Position numbers and translations under genes: made by a program. This document shows, one piece after another, positions 25,201 to 40,200 of a DNA stretch of 64,000 bases (positions are counted from its first letter, which is position 1; each line of letters begins with the position of its first letter). Where the stretch lies: the NCBI GenBank assembly GCA_032173965.1, contig CM063284.1:102858410-102922409 (forward strand). The letters are read 5' to 3'. The notes under the pieces were generated by a model that was not told the DNA's origin, searched no databases, and worked only from the letters and a program-made list of their open reading frames with translations. The stretch comes from Sitta carolinensis (Eukaryota; Chordata; Aves; Passeriformes; Sittidae).

Positions 25201-28200
25201 ACAAAAAACTAAAAATAAAGGAAGGTGAAGAACTCACGACCATGCTCATTAAAGAAGGGAAGGTCCTACTGAATGCTGCTGCTGCTCTTGCCGAAGATGT
25301 AAAGAACTCTACATTTGTAAGTCCTCAAGTTTTGGCATCCTCTTAGAGAGTCTCAAGTTTATTTTGCTAGTGAAACAGAAAAAAAAAAAAAAAAAAAAAA
25401 AAGGGGAAAAAAAAGGAAAACATTTTTTTTTGCAGAATGTGGAAGTCCACCAGGATGGGTTGGTCCTGTGGAGCACTAAACTGCGACATCACGTGGATGA
25501 GCTGGTGATGCAGATGTCCTTGAGGGGTGTTCTTGACTTGGTATACAGAGCTGAGGAACATGCCACCCAGTTCCAAAGACTTGCAGATGCACTAGAGAGG
25601 TGATAAATTTAAGAACTGTGAAATTATGAGTTTTATATTAATGTCAGATTGATATAATAGATAGGGACCTAACTCACTAAACAAATTCCCTGCCCGTGTT
25701 TGGAAAACAGAAAATTTTGCTTGGAGTAACATTAAGCAATTATTGACTTCACCACAGCCAGATAAATTCAATAAAGCAAAATTTAATATAAATTAGATTT
25801 CAGGTGCTTATAATTTCCTCCTAGGTCCTGTACCTGTACTTAGTTTTTTGAGTTTCAGATAGGGGCTTGTTTCTGTTCTGTTTAGGTGATATGATTTGTT
25901 TCTTCTAAGGATCTTTATAACGGAAAAGAATAACTGAAAAAAAACATAAACAAAAGGGAACAAAATAGGGGAAGAAAGAAAGAGATCGAATGGAACAGAA
26001 TAGCAACTAACAAAATAGAAAAAAGTCCCATAATTTGAAAACCTTTTCACTGGTTCTTTCAATTCAAAATAATGAATTGAAAATCCCTTATGCAACACTG
26101 GGCAAGGTGTGCTCATTTTTTTCAGAGTGCATCATATATTCTGGAAAGATATGCATGTTGTAATTGAAGACATGGAACTCAGTGCTTGATTGAAAACAGA
26201 ACTTCTTGTTAATTGTCTATTTAGTGACCTTTCTAGAGTAAGAAATGTGACTCTGAACACAACTGCAGCTATCTACAAACACTCCAGCATTAAAAGTGTG
26301 ATTGAAAGAACAGAGAGTTTGGCAGATGATGCATCTAGAGTTGTGAATGGCCCCTTGGATTTAGTAAGTATCAAAATTAGTATTTTAATTTGTATCTTCC
26401 CCTTTCTCATTTAGGAATATTTGTTCTAATTGTTTTTGCACTTGCTGAAAACTTGAGTCTTCTTGATGGAGACGTGTCCTTGATGGCAGCCTGTCTTACC
26501 AGCTACTGTGTACTGTATCCTGAATCCCTACTCCAAGGCAGTAATGACGCCACATTTCAAATTGTGTTTACCTTGCTTTTCTCTCTGCCACAGTACCATT
26601 TTCCCTTTGTTTTGTTTGCTTTTTAATGTCTAATGCATGTTTAGCTGGAGTGGACTTGATTCTGTGAGGGTTTATATCAGGCATCTGACATGTATTCCTG
26701 CAGAACTTCAATTCCCAAGCCTCTAGTGCTCCCTTCCACCTTTGGAATTATTCAACAATCTCCTTACTTGACCTATCCCTCTTCCATTTCTATCTGGATA
26801 TTCCCAAACACAGCTACTTTGCTTAGTAGAGGACATTTCATAACAAATGTGTGTTTGTCTCTCATCTACCATGCCTCTGCCTTCAAAGATTATCAGATTG
26901 TTACTGAAACAGTAAATTAGAAAGACGAGACCAGTTCCCAACCTGATCTTAACAATTTCCTGTAAGCTGTTTTATTTCCCCCCACACATCTCTGTCAGGC
27001 AATTATACCTGCAGAAGCAAATGTGTGATAATGCATTTACATGACAGTGATCAAAATAGTTGACATTGTTTTGTAAGCTTGTATGTTATTATACAGCACT
27101 CTGTCTTACTAAATCTTTCTACATCATGAATCCTTCAAGGTGTTTTTCCAGGTTTTTTTTTCAGTTGGAGAAAGGTAAAAGAATGCTTCTAAGATTGTGA
27201 TTTTGAAATATCTCACACTAAACTTCTCAGTGCTGGAATTTTGAATTAGGTCTGGAATTAGAATTTCCAAAAGATGACACTGAATAGACAACACTAAAAT
27301 TTTGTAGGTTTTGTTTCATAGTCATCATTTTTTTTATTATCCTTGAATAAAGGATAACAACTTGCATTATCTTTTATAGATGCTTAATAAGGTAATGAAT
27401 AGAATATGTCATAAATAACAAGAACATTCAATAGCTTTACATAGGTGTCTGTAGATACTTAAATGTTTTCAATTGAATTTCTCTTTTTCATATGTGACAA
27501 CTTGATGTCTGTGTTTTTTAGCCAGAGGAGTCTTTCAGTCTTCTGGGAAAAGAAACTCTACTGCTTACCTCCAAATTTCAGAATGAAGCTAAAAGTCTGA
27601 AGAAAAAAAGTGATGGTCAGTTCTATAGAATTCACATTTCTACCTCTATTTCTTTTCTCTGTTTTCTGTTTTGTACTGTTTTTTTATGTAGTTTTTTTTT
27701 TTTTTTTATGAACCTAAGTTAAGGCAAATATTTATCTATGATTGTGTACATATTTTCATGCAATTGAAATTAATGTTTTATGGATTCTTATAGTATTTTC
27801 ATTTTTCTGGGTAAGAATAACATTTTTCTCCGTAAACGTTTAAAATTTTGGCCTTCACTATACCACATTTACCTATAAGCAGTGCTTGCAATGACTGTTT
27901 TTTTCAAACTTTATGAATTAAATCATTAGAGATTGTGTACTAGACAAAGAAAAAGCATAATTCTTGAAGATTCCATTAATTTATTTTTATTTAATATATC
28001 ATGGATGACACAGGTACATAAGATGATGTTTAAATCCCAATCCTTTTTACTTGTCCCTGCTGGACAGCTGAAATACAAAAAAAAATCTGAAGTTTTTTGT
28101 CCCCGTAAATTCAAAAATACTTTTGTTTCTTTTTATTAATCTAAAGATGCCAGCAAAGCATTGAAGTCTACACTGTGAAAATTCAATAGTATTTTGAACA

Positions 28201-31200
28201 AAGTCTATGTGTAGAAGCAGAAACCAACCCTCAGTTAAATTTTTGACAAAATTTGACAGAAAGGGAATGTTTCACAGAGATAAGCTGTAACTGTAAAATG
28301 GTGTTGTCTTGCAATGCCAGTTGGATAGGAATATGTATAAATTTTATGTAATTCAGATAGCCAAAGTTACCTTTTTTGTTCCTTCTATTTTACATATTTT
28401 AATTTCTAATGAGAGGATTCTGCAAACAGATCACATATATTTATAGAAAAAGCCACTTCTTTGGCTCCTGTTAGTTAACATAAAACATGAAGAACACTGT
28501 AAAAATTATTAGAGTTCACAATCATGGATTAATTTTAATTTAAAATTAATCATGGATTAATTTCAGTTTATACCCTTTTTCTCACTATGTGTGTAGCGAT
28601 TCAGTCTCATGGAATTGGCCGAAAAGGGCAGCTTTGAACATAACAGTGCCCACAGCTTAATCTATTTGTAATTCATTTTGCATTCCTGTTCGTAAAAAGT
28701 TCTTGCTGTTGAAAAAAAAAAGCTCCATTGATGAGATAAACAAATACTTTGGTTTTGTGTGGGTTGTATGGTATTTGTTTATGCATATGTTATTTCTTTC
28801 AACAGGACTTCTATTTGGATTGAATGGACTGAACAAAAAGGTAGAAAAGATTCAGGAAAGTACGAATAAAATAGGCAACCAACTTAATGATTCTCTGTTG
28901 ACACTCAGAACGTTGCCTAACAGTAAGTGAATTTTATATTGACATTCTCCTTATTACAGAACTCTCTATTACAATTGTAATAAAACCCTGTTCATTATCT
29001 GATTGCAGAGACCTAGCAATAAACAAAATTGGAGACTTCATTTAGCCTCCTAAATATTTTACATTCTTTTCAGTAAACCCATTAAACATAATTGGGTTAT
29101 AATATAAGGTCTGTAGTCTGATTCACATTTCACATTGCTGTAAATCAGGAGGGGCTCTGATAGAAATATAATTGCACTGATATGAAAGGAGAGTGAAATT
29201 ATGGAATATTTAATCCCACATGCAAAGAAATTTACGTATGGAACTGTGAGATTTCACTTTCTTTTCTGGCTTGCTTTAAAATTGTTTATACTTATCTGTG
29301 AATTTTACAGTCTGCATGTAAATGTTTTCTTGTTGTAAATGCTGACTTAATTTAATTGATTAAAATCTAATTTCTGTGCTTTTCTAAAATGTAAGAATTC
29401 CTCTTTTTTCAGTCATTATTTTGAATAAAGGCAACACCTAGAATTCATGGAAATTAATAGAGAAAATCACTTTGAAGTTGTGAATAAGAGGGCCCAAAAT
29501 ACTTTATCAATCTTAATAATGTGTCTTAAGTTAGACAATGATAAGGAATTCTTGCTAGGGTTTTTAGATTCCAATGTGAATCTGGATTAGAATGCTATGT
29601 TCAAAGCCTTAAAATACCCATTTTGTAATTCAGAGACCTAATTCATGCTAAAGGGTAATACACTGGATATGAACTGCAGGATGCTATCTAACATAAAGCT
29701 GCACATTGAAAATTACATCATTACAATCACAGGAGTGTTCTCCTTAACTCACAGCTTGACATTGTTTGGTTTCAGCTTTCTTGTAACATTTCTTGAAGTC
29801 GTCTCTGTTTTCCTCTGGTCAGAGATTCATGGTAGCATTGTTCTCTGTCTAGGGGATGGTGAAGAAGGATCCTTGGAGGTCTCACTCGGGCCTTTTTTGC
29901 CAGCTGCAGCATCTTCCCACTATTGTGGGCAGGCTGAGACTGGGAGTGGGCACTCAGTGTACAGGTGATTGTAGCCAAAAACAGGGGGCATAATAGACCT
30001 TCTGCCTCACCAGCTGTGCATAGGATTCAAAACTTTAGTCTCAGACAAGTGTCTCTGGGTGCTAACACTCATTTAGGGAACTTAAACGCTACAAGCCTGA
30101 TGCATTCATACCAACTTCCTGATGAGATAGGCAGAATCAAGTACCCCAAAGAAACAAAAATGCAGTTCTTACTATGTCATGAATGTAACTGTATTCCTAG
30201 TACTTTGACTATGTTTGTAGCTGCTGTGACAAAGCCAGGCATTATTTGTTAGTCACAAGTATGTATGAAAGTTTTTGAATGTTTTTTAACCTTGGAACTA
30301 CGTTTCAGACACCAGGAAATACATGCTTGAAGTGAAAGAGCAGGCTGGTCTGCAAACACCAGTGCTGTGGTGGATTTAAGTCACTTTGGGGAGTTCAGTC
30401 AAAAGCTAATGAATACATCTTCTACGTTGTCCCAAGTTAATGACACTTTGAGGAAAACAAGTGAACTCATAACTGATTCATCAAAAGCTGGTAAGTTTGC
30501 TCTGTGGAAATGTCACTGCTTGCAGAAGCAGTATTAATATTCAATTTTAACAGGCATTAAATATGAGTCTGAGGGACTGAGAATTTATTTCTAATTCAGT
30601 AAAAATATGCTAACTTGTAAAAAAGTCCTCTTAGAGGATTCACATGGGATGTATATCCCTTACTGATGGTAAAAGTTTCTGAAACCAAAATGATCACAAA
30701 CTGTCTACCTTGGCTAAGTATTTTAGCAATGAACAGTACATTTTGCTTTCACCCTGCCTTAACATTTCTTTTCTGTCTTCACAGCATTCACAGCTGAAAA
30801 ACAAGTTAAAGAAGTTGAAGCACAAGCAAGTCTTTTATTGGATAGACTCAAACCTTTGAAAATGCTAGAGGAGAACCTGAACAGAAACTTGTCTGAAATT
30901 AAAGAACTTATCAGCCAGGCCCGCAAGCAGGCAGCATCTGTAAGTTCCATAATCCCTGACTTAAATGACTTTTCACTTTTGGCAGGGAGCTTCTTTGAGA
31001 TAAGGAGCCTGAAATTTACTTTCAAGGTACCTGGTTTGTTGTTGTGGAGTGTTAGTGAAGTCCAAAGAGCACTGACTGATGCTAAAATCATACTGGCAGG
31101 GCTGTTGGTACATTTTAATGTTTTAACATCAAGGTTTTTTATTGCATTTATGAATTTGTCAGAACATCTAGCTGGTAATTTATCTGATATTTCCTCCTGT

Positions 31201-34200
31201 TTCCTATAAAAATAATGAAACATGGTATGTCAGAAAGCAGTCATGAGAGATTTTGATGAGAGAGAGACAAGTCGGGGCACAGCACGATATTCTCTTTAGT
31301 ACGTGATATTAATTTTTGAGATTATTTAGAAATGGATGTGGGCTACCCATATATAACCCATAAGTACCATTACAAACTTTTTGTCAAGAGTGTTGATTCT
31401 ATCGATAAATTTGCCATCTATGGCCTGTCATGTCCAGATGTTCTTTGCAAGAAGCAGTTGAGCATCCAGAGTTCTTTAAGGCACTTTTTAAATTTCTGCT
31501 TTTCCCTTAGAGACAGCAAAAGTGAATCAACTGTACTATGGATCTCATTAGGCTGTGAGAGAAATACAAAAATGACTTTGCAATGAGTAATTTTTGGTAT
31601 GCCTTTGCCATTATTGTGGATATGTTATTGTAAGGTTTAGGGAGGTTTTTAAAAAAAACCCAGAAGGCACTCAGTTCTTCCTGCAAATCTTCTTAATTAT
31701 ATAGTTATTGCTTTTCTGTCACAGTCTACTGAAGCTTAATGAATCCATTGTAGAAAGAAAAGGGAATGATATTTTCTGAAGTGTCATAAGCCACACAGGT
31801 GCCTGTCAGGTGAAAACAAATATTAGCAAAGTCCCTTTTTCCAATTTGGGGGAATTTGTTCTGTTTGGGGGCATGTGAGTTAGGATTTGGTTTTTTTTTT
31901 GTTGGTTAGTTTTTTGTTTGATTGGTTGTTTTTTGTTTGTTTATATTTTTTTTGGGGGGGGGGTTTGTTTGCTGGTTTGTTTGTAATTTTTTTGCTATAC
32001 AAGAGAAACTTTATATATCTGTGTCCAGAAGCATGCATACACACACATGTGTGCTATATGCTATAAGCAGTTGTAGTTATATTCCATGAAGTTAAAGGAA
32101 TTAAGACTTTTTGCTTGCTAAAATTTTTTTCTGCTATTTTACTACCAAGCTGCTGGAAGTTTGGCTGCATTTAGCTTGGATGAATGTTTTATCAGTTTAT
32201 TAAACAGTGGTGTTCGGGGTTTGACAACAAGAATATGATTTATTTAATCTTTAAAAAGTTGAACTTGCCATATATTCAAAAGTGTATTTTTTAATATTGT
32301 GTAAACTGTTGGGAATTTGAGATCAACAGAATTATTGCAGATGGTCTGCCTTCTCAATTTGTTTTAAAAACAAAATTTCTCTGCACATAGACTAGAAATG
32401 GTCTCCTTTATTTTAAAATATTTTGAATTTCTGTATCTTTACTTTCTGATATTATGGCATGTTTTTTAATGATAAATGATCTTCTGACCTAAGACTTACT
32501 GTTATTTTCTGACATATTTGCACAGTTTATTTACTGATTCAAACCTCCCAATTGGGTGAGTGTATTTTCAGATTTCACTCTTTAATATTGTGAATCTGTT
32601 AATCAAGTGATACCTAGAAGACTGCAAAAATCTGACGCAGGTACCAATACTTGGATTAAATGGAAGGATCTCAGCAAAAGGTTTGCATTTGTACTTGCAG
32701 AAGCTAAGTACATAATCCACAAATGAGTGCTGCGTACACTGAGACTCGTTCAGATTCCCTTTTCTTCTTTCCCCCCAGATTAAAGTTGCAGTATCAGCAG
32801 ACAGAGATTGCATTCGTGCCTATCAACCCCAAATTTCATCTACAAATTATAACACCTTAACACTCAATGTGAAAACTGCTGAACCAGATAACCTCCTTTT
32901 CTACTTGGGTAGCAATGGAAAGGTGAGTTTTTGGTGTACATTTACTGAAGGTGCTGGTAGCCAAAAGTTTTAAATTACTTTTAAAAGTTTTAAATATGTT
33001 TTTTTCTTACTTGATTTCAAACTAAGTTACCAAGTGGGGCTCCTTACAGACAGATGTGTTCACTAGGGGTGGAAATCTTTTTGTGCATTAGATGATTCCA
33101 GAGATTTTCACAGGTAGAGAATAAAAGATTCCTTAGCCATTACCTCTTGGCCCTGTGATGAAACTCCCCCTTTCCTTTCTTTTTCCTGTGTTGTGCATTA
33201 GCCACATGGAGTGAAACACCCTCTGTGATACTTTCATATAGCATGCTGGAGTATATCAAACGATTTGCTTGGTAACATAGCTAAGCTTCTTGAACCTGTC
33301 CCTCATGAGCACGGTGCATTCACCCACTTGATAGGGAGTGTGATGTCTCACTGCCACCTCGCTCTCTTCTTCATTCCTTCTGTAATCCCAATAAATGCAC
33401 AGCTGTTAGTTCCTTGTGGCCCACTGTCCTGGGATAGTACTTTTTCACAGACTGGTAAGTGACTTCACATACACTCAGGATTGTAAATTTCTAGAAACCT
33501 ATGTACATCTCCTGGTTTTATATATACATGAAGAAAACATTCAGCTGTTTGCATACAACCTGAGGGAGTTTTGTTCCATTAGAAGCAAGTGAAAAGCCTT
33601 ATTTTGCTAAGTGTCAACTCCTGTGATATAGGACGCAGAGACATGAATCTGGAAAGACTTTCTCCATGTTACTGGTGAAAATACACATTTGGTACCATGA
33701 ATTAGAATAGGCTCTGCTGTTTTTCAGGCAGATTTCCTGGCAGTGGAGATGCGACGTGGTAAGGTAGCTCTTCTTTGGGATTTGGGCTCTGGATCAACTA
33801 GAGTGGAATACCCTGATTTTCAAATTGACAACAATAAATGGCACAGAATACATGCCACAAGGTAATTAAAATGAGAATTTTGTAAGCGTTGTACACAAAG
33901 CATCCACTGAGTTTTTCAGTGAAGAGATTTTTCTTGTCCTTAGAAAGGGAAGCCAGTAGTATGTATGTGTTGATTAGGCTTGGTGATTTCTCAGACCATT
34001 TATTAGCATTTGTATTTGGCAGGTTTGGAAAAACAGGCACACTCAGCATAGAGGAAATGAACTCCAATCAGAAGCCTTCACCTAAATCTGGAACCTCTCT
34101 GGGGACAGCCAGCATACTGGATGTTAACAAGTCAACCCTAATGTTTATTGGAGGACTTGGAGGGCAAATCAAGGTTAAATTCTGAGATCAGCCTTCTTTT

Positions 34201-37200
34201 AACTCTTTTGAATATGTTTGAGAAACACTTTTGTGTTAGAAGTAATTGCTTGATTTGGTTATCTCATCAAGAAATGCCAGGTACTCTGAGCGTAAAGCAG
34301 AGATGTTGTAAGAGTCTTCTAGTATCCTGAAGTTAATTTTCCCTGGAAATTTTTGCATAAAGTTTTTACCAGGACGGTCTGTATGTGCATGCACCATGTA
34401 TAGACATTATAAAATGAATTTGGGTTTTGTTTGCTTCTTCAATTGCTTCTTTTAGTTTGCAGTTGTTATTCATGCCGTGAGGTATATAAGTAGGCCAAGG
34501 ACACAGTTATTTTACTTTTTTGATGTACTAATCCATTAGTATTTGAATTATAATTGTTAATAGTTATGCTAAAACATGTTGTTCTCTTATTATGATTTAT
34601 ATCTAACAAAGTTAAAGTTCAAGGAAAACATCCAAGCAAAAATTCTGCTGCATAATTTTCAGAGTACTAAGCATTAATTGTATTCATGAAGTATTTCTTG
34701 TCTTATAGAAATCACCTGCTGTTAAGGTGACCCATTTCAAAGGGTGCTTAGGAGAGGCATCCCTAAATGGCAAATCTGTTGGTCTTTGGAACTACATAGA
34801 ACGAGAGGGCAAGTGCAATGGCTGTTTTGGAAGGTATTTAGTCTCACTCTTCTCTTTTGTTTTTTAAACAGGTTTAGAATAATTTACATTTGTAATATTA
34901 TGTTTTTATGTTAACTAAAAATAAAGAGCTCAGACAAATTGCAGTGTTTCACTGATCATTAATTTACAATTCTGAGCACATTAATCTAATCTGAATGTGT
35001 CAGTGGTGTCAAATAATTTATTTGTATGGAATTTCAATTTTTGAATCACTTTCTCAGAGGAATTTTATTGCTGCTCTCTATTTTGTGCATGGGAAGTAGG
35101 GACTACCAGTGAACAAAAATACTTTGGAATCTTTGCTTTACAGTAGTTTTCCATAAGAGAAATATATTCTTTCCTTGGGAAAGAAACAGAGTAAAGTAGC
35201 CTTACATAAAAGATCTATAGCTAATGTATAAAAAAAACCCTGTAGCCACTGAGCTTAGTATCTTTTGAAGACTGTGCTATTTTTATGTTTAAGGAATAGA
35301 AAAGAAATACACTTGTCCATATTCCATTTGCAGAATATTTCATGCAGAAACAGCAGAGGGTGCTGCCTGATTGTATGAGATATTTTTACAATCCTTGTAC
35401 TTCAGGGAAAGGGGCTAATAGATCATGTATTGTAAGTGCAATTATGCAAAGCGTTTTGATAAATGGATGACATATTTTAATTTAGAGGATGAATGCTGTA
35501 ACAATTATTTTTTCCCTTAGGAAATCACTGGGTTTGACTTTTATTTTCATACGTAAGGGAAGAACTCTTATCTTGTGTGGATCCTTCCCTGTGGCTATAT
35601 TGTGTGTTGTGAGGTTGTATAATGAAAGTGGCCATTGGCTGGAATCCTTCAGTTATTCATTACAACAATATTCAAATGTTTTCCCACACTTTATAAATTA
35701 CTGCCTGGAGGCTGCACTGACTGAGCAGTACCTGAAGGGAGCCTACCAGAAAGATGGAGAGAGATATTTACAGGGGCATGGAGTGGCAGGACAAGAGAGA
35801 ATAAATTCCAACTGAAGTAGGTTTGGATTACATGTTAGGAGCAAACTTGTTACTGTGAGGGTGGTGAGTTGCTGGAAGAGGTTGCCCAGAGAAGTTGTGG
35901 ATGCCCCATTCATGGAAGTGTTCAAGGCCAGGTTGGACTGGGCTCTGAGAAACCTGTCTAGTGGAAGGTGTCCCTGCACATGGCAGGGGCAGGAATGGGA
36001 TGGGCTTTAAAGTCCTTCCCAACCCAAACTGTTCTATGATCTAACTTATATTTTATATAAAAATCACTGGGAGAAAAAAAAATGTTCAGTTAACATTTTT
36101 ATACTGGTTTTCTACTTCTGTAGCCCACAGGATGAGGACACTTCATTCCATTTTGATGGCAGTGGATACTCAGTTGTGGAGAAGGCACTCCGGTCAACAG
36201 TGACTCAGATAATCGTATTTTTCAGTACCTTTTCACCGAATGGGCTTCTTCTGTATCTTGCTTCAAATGGCACTGTAAGAAAATTAATCAGATTCCTAAA
36301 TTGTCATACACAGTGTTAGATCATTTGGTGGTTTCTTGGTTTCTTTATTTTTCAGCTCACATATATTAGAGCATACTAATTCTGTGTAGTTCATCACTTG
36401 TGATTGACATCATAAGCCAAAGGAATAAAGAAAAGAACCCTAGAGGACAACTCATTAGAGTAAATACTCACCTAAACTAAGGGCAAAATTAAACAATGAA
36501 AAGAATTCTTCACAAATTATTTAAATTTTAGAATAAAAATAAATTATTTTAGACTAAAATTAATGTATACATAAATAAAAGATAGAAAAGGCAGCAGTAA
36601 GGGCAACGAGGTATTCTTTTTCTGTTGGAGAAACCTTTTTGGAATGTAAAAATGTTTCAGAACTGAGCTTGCAGAAGAGCAATATAATAATGAAAAACCA
36701 TATTGAATTAAATCCATAAGATGGGAATTCAGTAAACTGAAACAAATTAAATAAAACTCCTGCAACAGCAATATAACCCAGACCCATCACCAGACCTTCA
36801 TTGTCATGTCATGCAGTTTACTGCATACTTAGATGGTGGTTTACTGTTCCTGAAGGAAGGAAAAGCTTTGTTTGGGTAGAGATTCTTTCAGAGTCACTGC
36901 ATTATTCATTGCTTTATATACTCACTGCCGGAATACATCTCACAGTGATATCTGAGTTAAGATTTACAGTTCAGAGGGGGCGCCTTTAATGCAATTCAGA
37001 AAGTCTCTTTTACTATTTGAGGAAGGTCTTTGCTTCTTGCAGAAAGAACATCATAGTGTTTGATAGTTGTGCTAACTGTCAAATCAAATTACTTATAACT
37101 TCATCCAAACCCAGGAAAATGTGATTTTATTATTTAACTATTCTTCTGCTGAGTAATCAAACCTCACAATGCATTTAAATAAGAATAATAACAAAACAAA

Positions 37201-40200
37201 AATACATCCTTGAGAAGTACTTGTAACTTATTTGTCCTCAATATAATGAAGATGAGCATCTTGGGCCTAACAAATAGTCCAGGTGCAAGAGTTACTAAAT
37301 ATTTTCTAAACAGTAGGCCAAATCTGCCAAATCTTCCAGGGATGCAGTCGAAGTACTTGTAACTTATTTGTCCTCAATATAATGAAGATGAGCATCTTGG
37401 GCCTAACAAATAGTCCAGTGCAAGAGTTACTAAATATTTCTAAACAGTAGCAAATCTGCCAATCTTCAGGGATGCAGTCTTCAGGAAGATTTTATTTCCG
37501 AGAAAGCAATCTGTTTGTAATCTGTTTTTGTTTGTTTTTTTTTTTTCCTGTTCAGAGAGACTTCTTGTCCCTTGAGCTTGTTGATGGCAAAGTGAGGGTG
37601 ACTGTTGATCTTGGTTCAGGACCCCTTGTTCTTACAACAGAAAATCGTTACAACAATGGAACGTGGTATAAAATCTCATTCAATCGGAATAAGAAGCAAG
37701 GTAGGCTACAGATTGAAAAATCCGTGTGTCTGCACATTTACAGATACAAATATCTAAGATAGCTGCAGGGAGCCTCACTGCAACCAAATCTGATCACTTC
37801 CAATGCAGTGTCTTTGGCAGCCACGCCTGTGGTACTTTGCTTTTAGAAGGACTACGGTGTAAATCTTTTGCTTGGTTTAGCACATCTCATAAAGAGCAGG
37901 AAGTGTAGAAATGCTGCACAAAAACATACCAACAGTCTTCAGGACTGAAAGATTTTTGTCCAAATTCATACATGAGGGATCACATTTTCTCTTCTGTGTT
38001 TTAATATTACTTAGTGTGACTGTTTTGTGGGGGCCTGTGTTTTGGCAATAATGCATATGTGCTAATAGCTATAACATATTCTCATATATATCTATTTTCC
38101 TGTAGACTTCTTCAGATTTGGTTTTGTCTTAGTGGAATGAATGAGATTACCAGAATAGCTGGAAGTACAATAAATTGCTCATTCTAAAAGTAAGAAGATT
38201 GTCCCCACATGTCTGAGTCAATGAATACATTTTTCTTTATTACGGACAAGATTGCCAGAAGGGAAGAATGTGTATTCATGTCCGTCTCCAGATCTTCACT
38301 CTCTTTTCTTTGCAGGAATTTTGGCGGTCTTGGATGCATATAATCTTAATTATAAAGAAACCAAGCAAGGAGAATCTCCTGGAATTGCCTCTGACCTGAA
38401 CCGCTCTGATAAAGACCCAATCTTCATTGGTGGGCTGCCAAGATCAAGGGCTCTAAGGTAAAGTGCCTCACTTTTGCAGCTTTTGAACTCTTGTAAGGTG
38501 AGGGAAAAACTTCTACACACTCTTATCTCCCCTGAAATTAGAGAAAAACAGTGAATTCTGAAGTTTAGTTTGTGGCCATGTATACCACATCTGTCTGACT
38601 TCAAACTGATATGGCGCTTTCTGCTGGTAGGTCTGATGCTGCAGTTCAGATCAGAATTTATTTTGTTTTCTTCCTCCAAGGGTGATTTCCAGCACAGCAG
38701 CTGCCACAGCAGCCCCCCTGCTCTTTGGGGCAAGCATTCAGCACTGCTGTCTGCAATGATGCTCCTTGGTCTCTTCCTGTGCAAGACTTGCTTTTTCCTG
38801 ATGGCATTTATGGGCAAAACTGCTTAAGGATAAAAGTTGTACTTTGGAATTCCTGTAATTCAGTAACTTTGGAACAGAGGAAAACCAACTGTGAACAGAT
38901 CAACAGAAAACATTGCAAATACATATTTTATAGCATGTGTTACTGTGACGCAGATAGAAACACACAGTAACACACACAACAGGTGTTCAGGCAGAGAAGA
39001 AGAAAAGAAGTCTCTTGTTTATTGTTGACCTCGTATATATAAGTTTCTGGACAGTGATCAGAGATTGGACAGAGAAGTTACCACCTCTCCATCTCTACTG
39101 GTCACTTAAGAAGTCCATCAGGTGATATCTTTTCACAGAGGAATGCAAACATGATTCTTGTTTGTCTTACAATTCATGAGAACTGACTCCACTACACTAA
39201 AACAAATCAGAAGGTTTATTTTCAGGGACAACAGCATGTGTCTAGTTTATGGGGCTTTTTTTATTGCACGTCTATACTGAACTTACAAAGCCACATTTCT
39301 TCCACTGGCTTTGCTGTGAAAGGATAGATATGGCAAGAGAAAATCTGATTAAACTTTCAGCATGCTGTTGACTATAAGGTAAATTCTAGTACATTATTGG
39401 TCTCTGCACAGTCATTACAGGGTGCAGACTTGTTAATCTTAGCTGGCATACCAGCCTGTAAGGGATTATGGCAGAATGCCCTTAGATTTCTCAGCCTTAA
39501 ACCAGGAAAAAAGTTAGGCATCCTCCAGACTTGAAAACTGAAAAATAGATACTGAGCAGTATACAGCTGCTGTTACCCTTCTACACAGTCCATTTTCTTT
39601 CAGCTGAAAAGTCACCTTAAAATTTTGGGCAATGACCTGACTGACAACACAGCATTACACACGTGTATGTTTTAATTTGGGCACAACATTTTCTTCACTC
39701 TTTTTAAGACCAGGTCTAGTGTCTGAGAATAAAACTTAAATTACAACTCTTTTCACTTACCCTTACACTGCATTCTTTAAAACAGATCTTTCTTTTCTTA
39801 ATGAAGAGAAATCAATCTTTTCTCCTAGGAGATTCCAAGTACTACTCTTTGAAAAGAAAGCCATGTTTTGTGTTTCAGGAAAGGTCTTAATAGTAGAATG
39901 TATGTGGGATGCATCAAGAATCTGGAAATATCTCGTTCCACCTTTGACTTGCTTAGAAATTCATATGGAGTAAGAAAAGGCTGTGTATTGGAGGTAGGAG
40001 ACTTACAAGTTTTCTGATCTGATCTTTGTTTTAATGGAATAGTGCATAGGGGTGTTTATAGTGAGTTGAAACAGATTTATCTTTAAAAATTCTAAAATAA
40101 TCTAATCTATATTTGACTTTTTTTCTTACCTGACACTATGCAGGGATAAACTCAGTATTTTTTTCTGCTCTTCATAAAATAGCCTATTCACACTGTGAGC

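Noticed and set aside
30309..30490. Reading the frame break as proof that LAMA1 is a pseudogene
   Set aside because: All other exons and splice sites are intact, and a neighbouring duplication shows homopolymer-type assembly errors; error is the simpler explanation.
30838..31209. Open frame of 123 residues running past the end of a LAMA1 exon
   Set aside because: Only 30785-30939 is exon; a good GTAAGT donor ends it and the continuation has no laminin similarity.
37214..37479. Treating the duplication as a genuine recent tandem repeat or regulatory element
   Set aside because: Copies differ only by one-base homopolymer losses, which fits sequencing error and not evolution.
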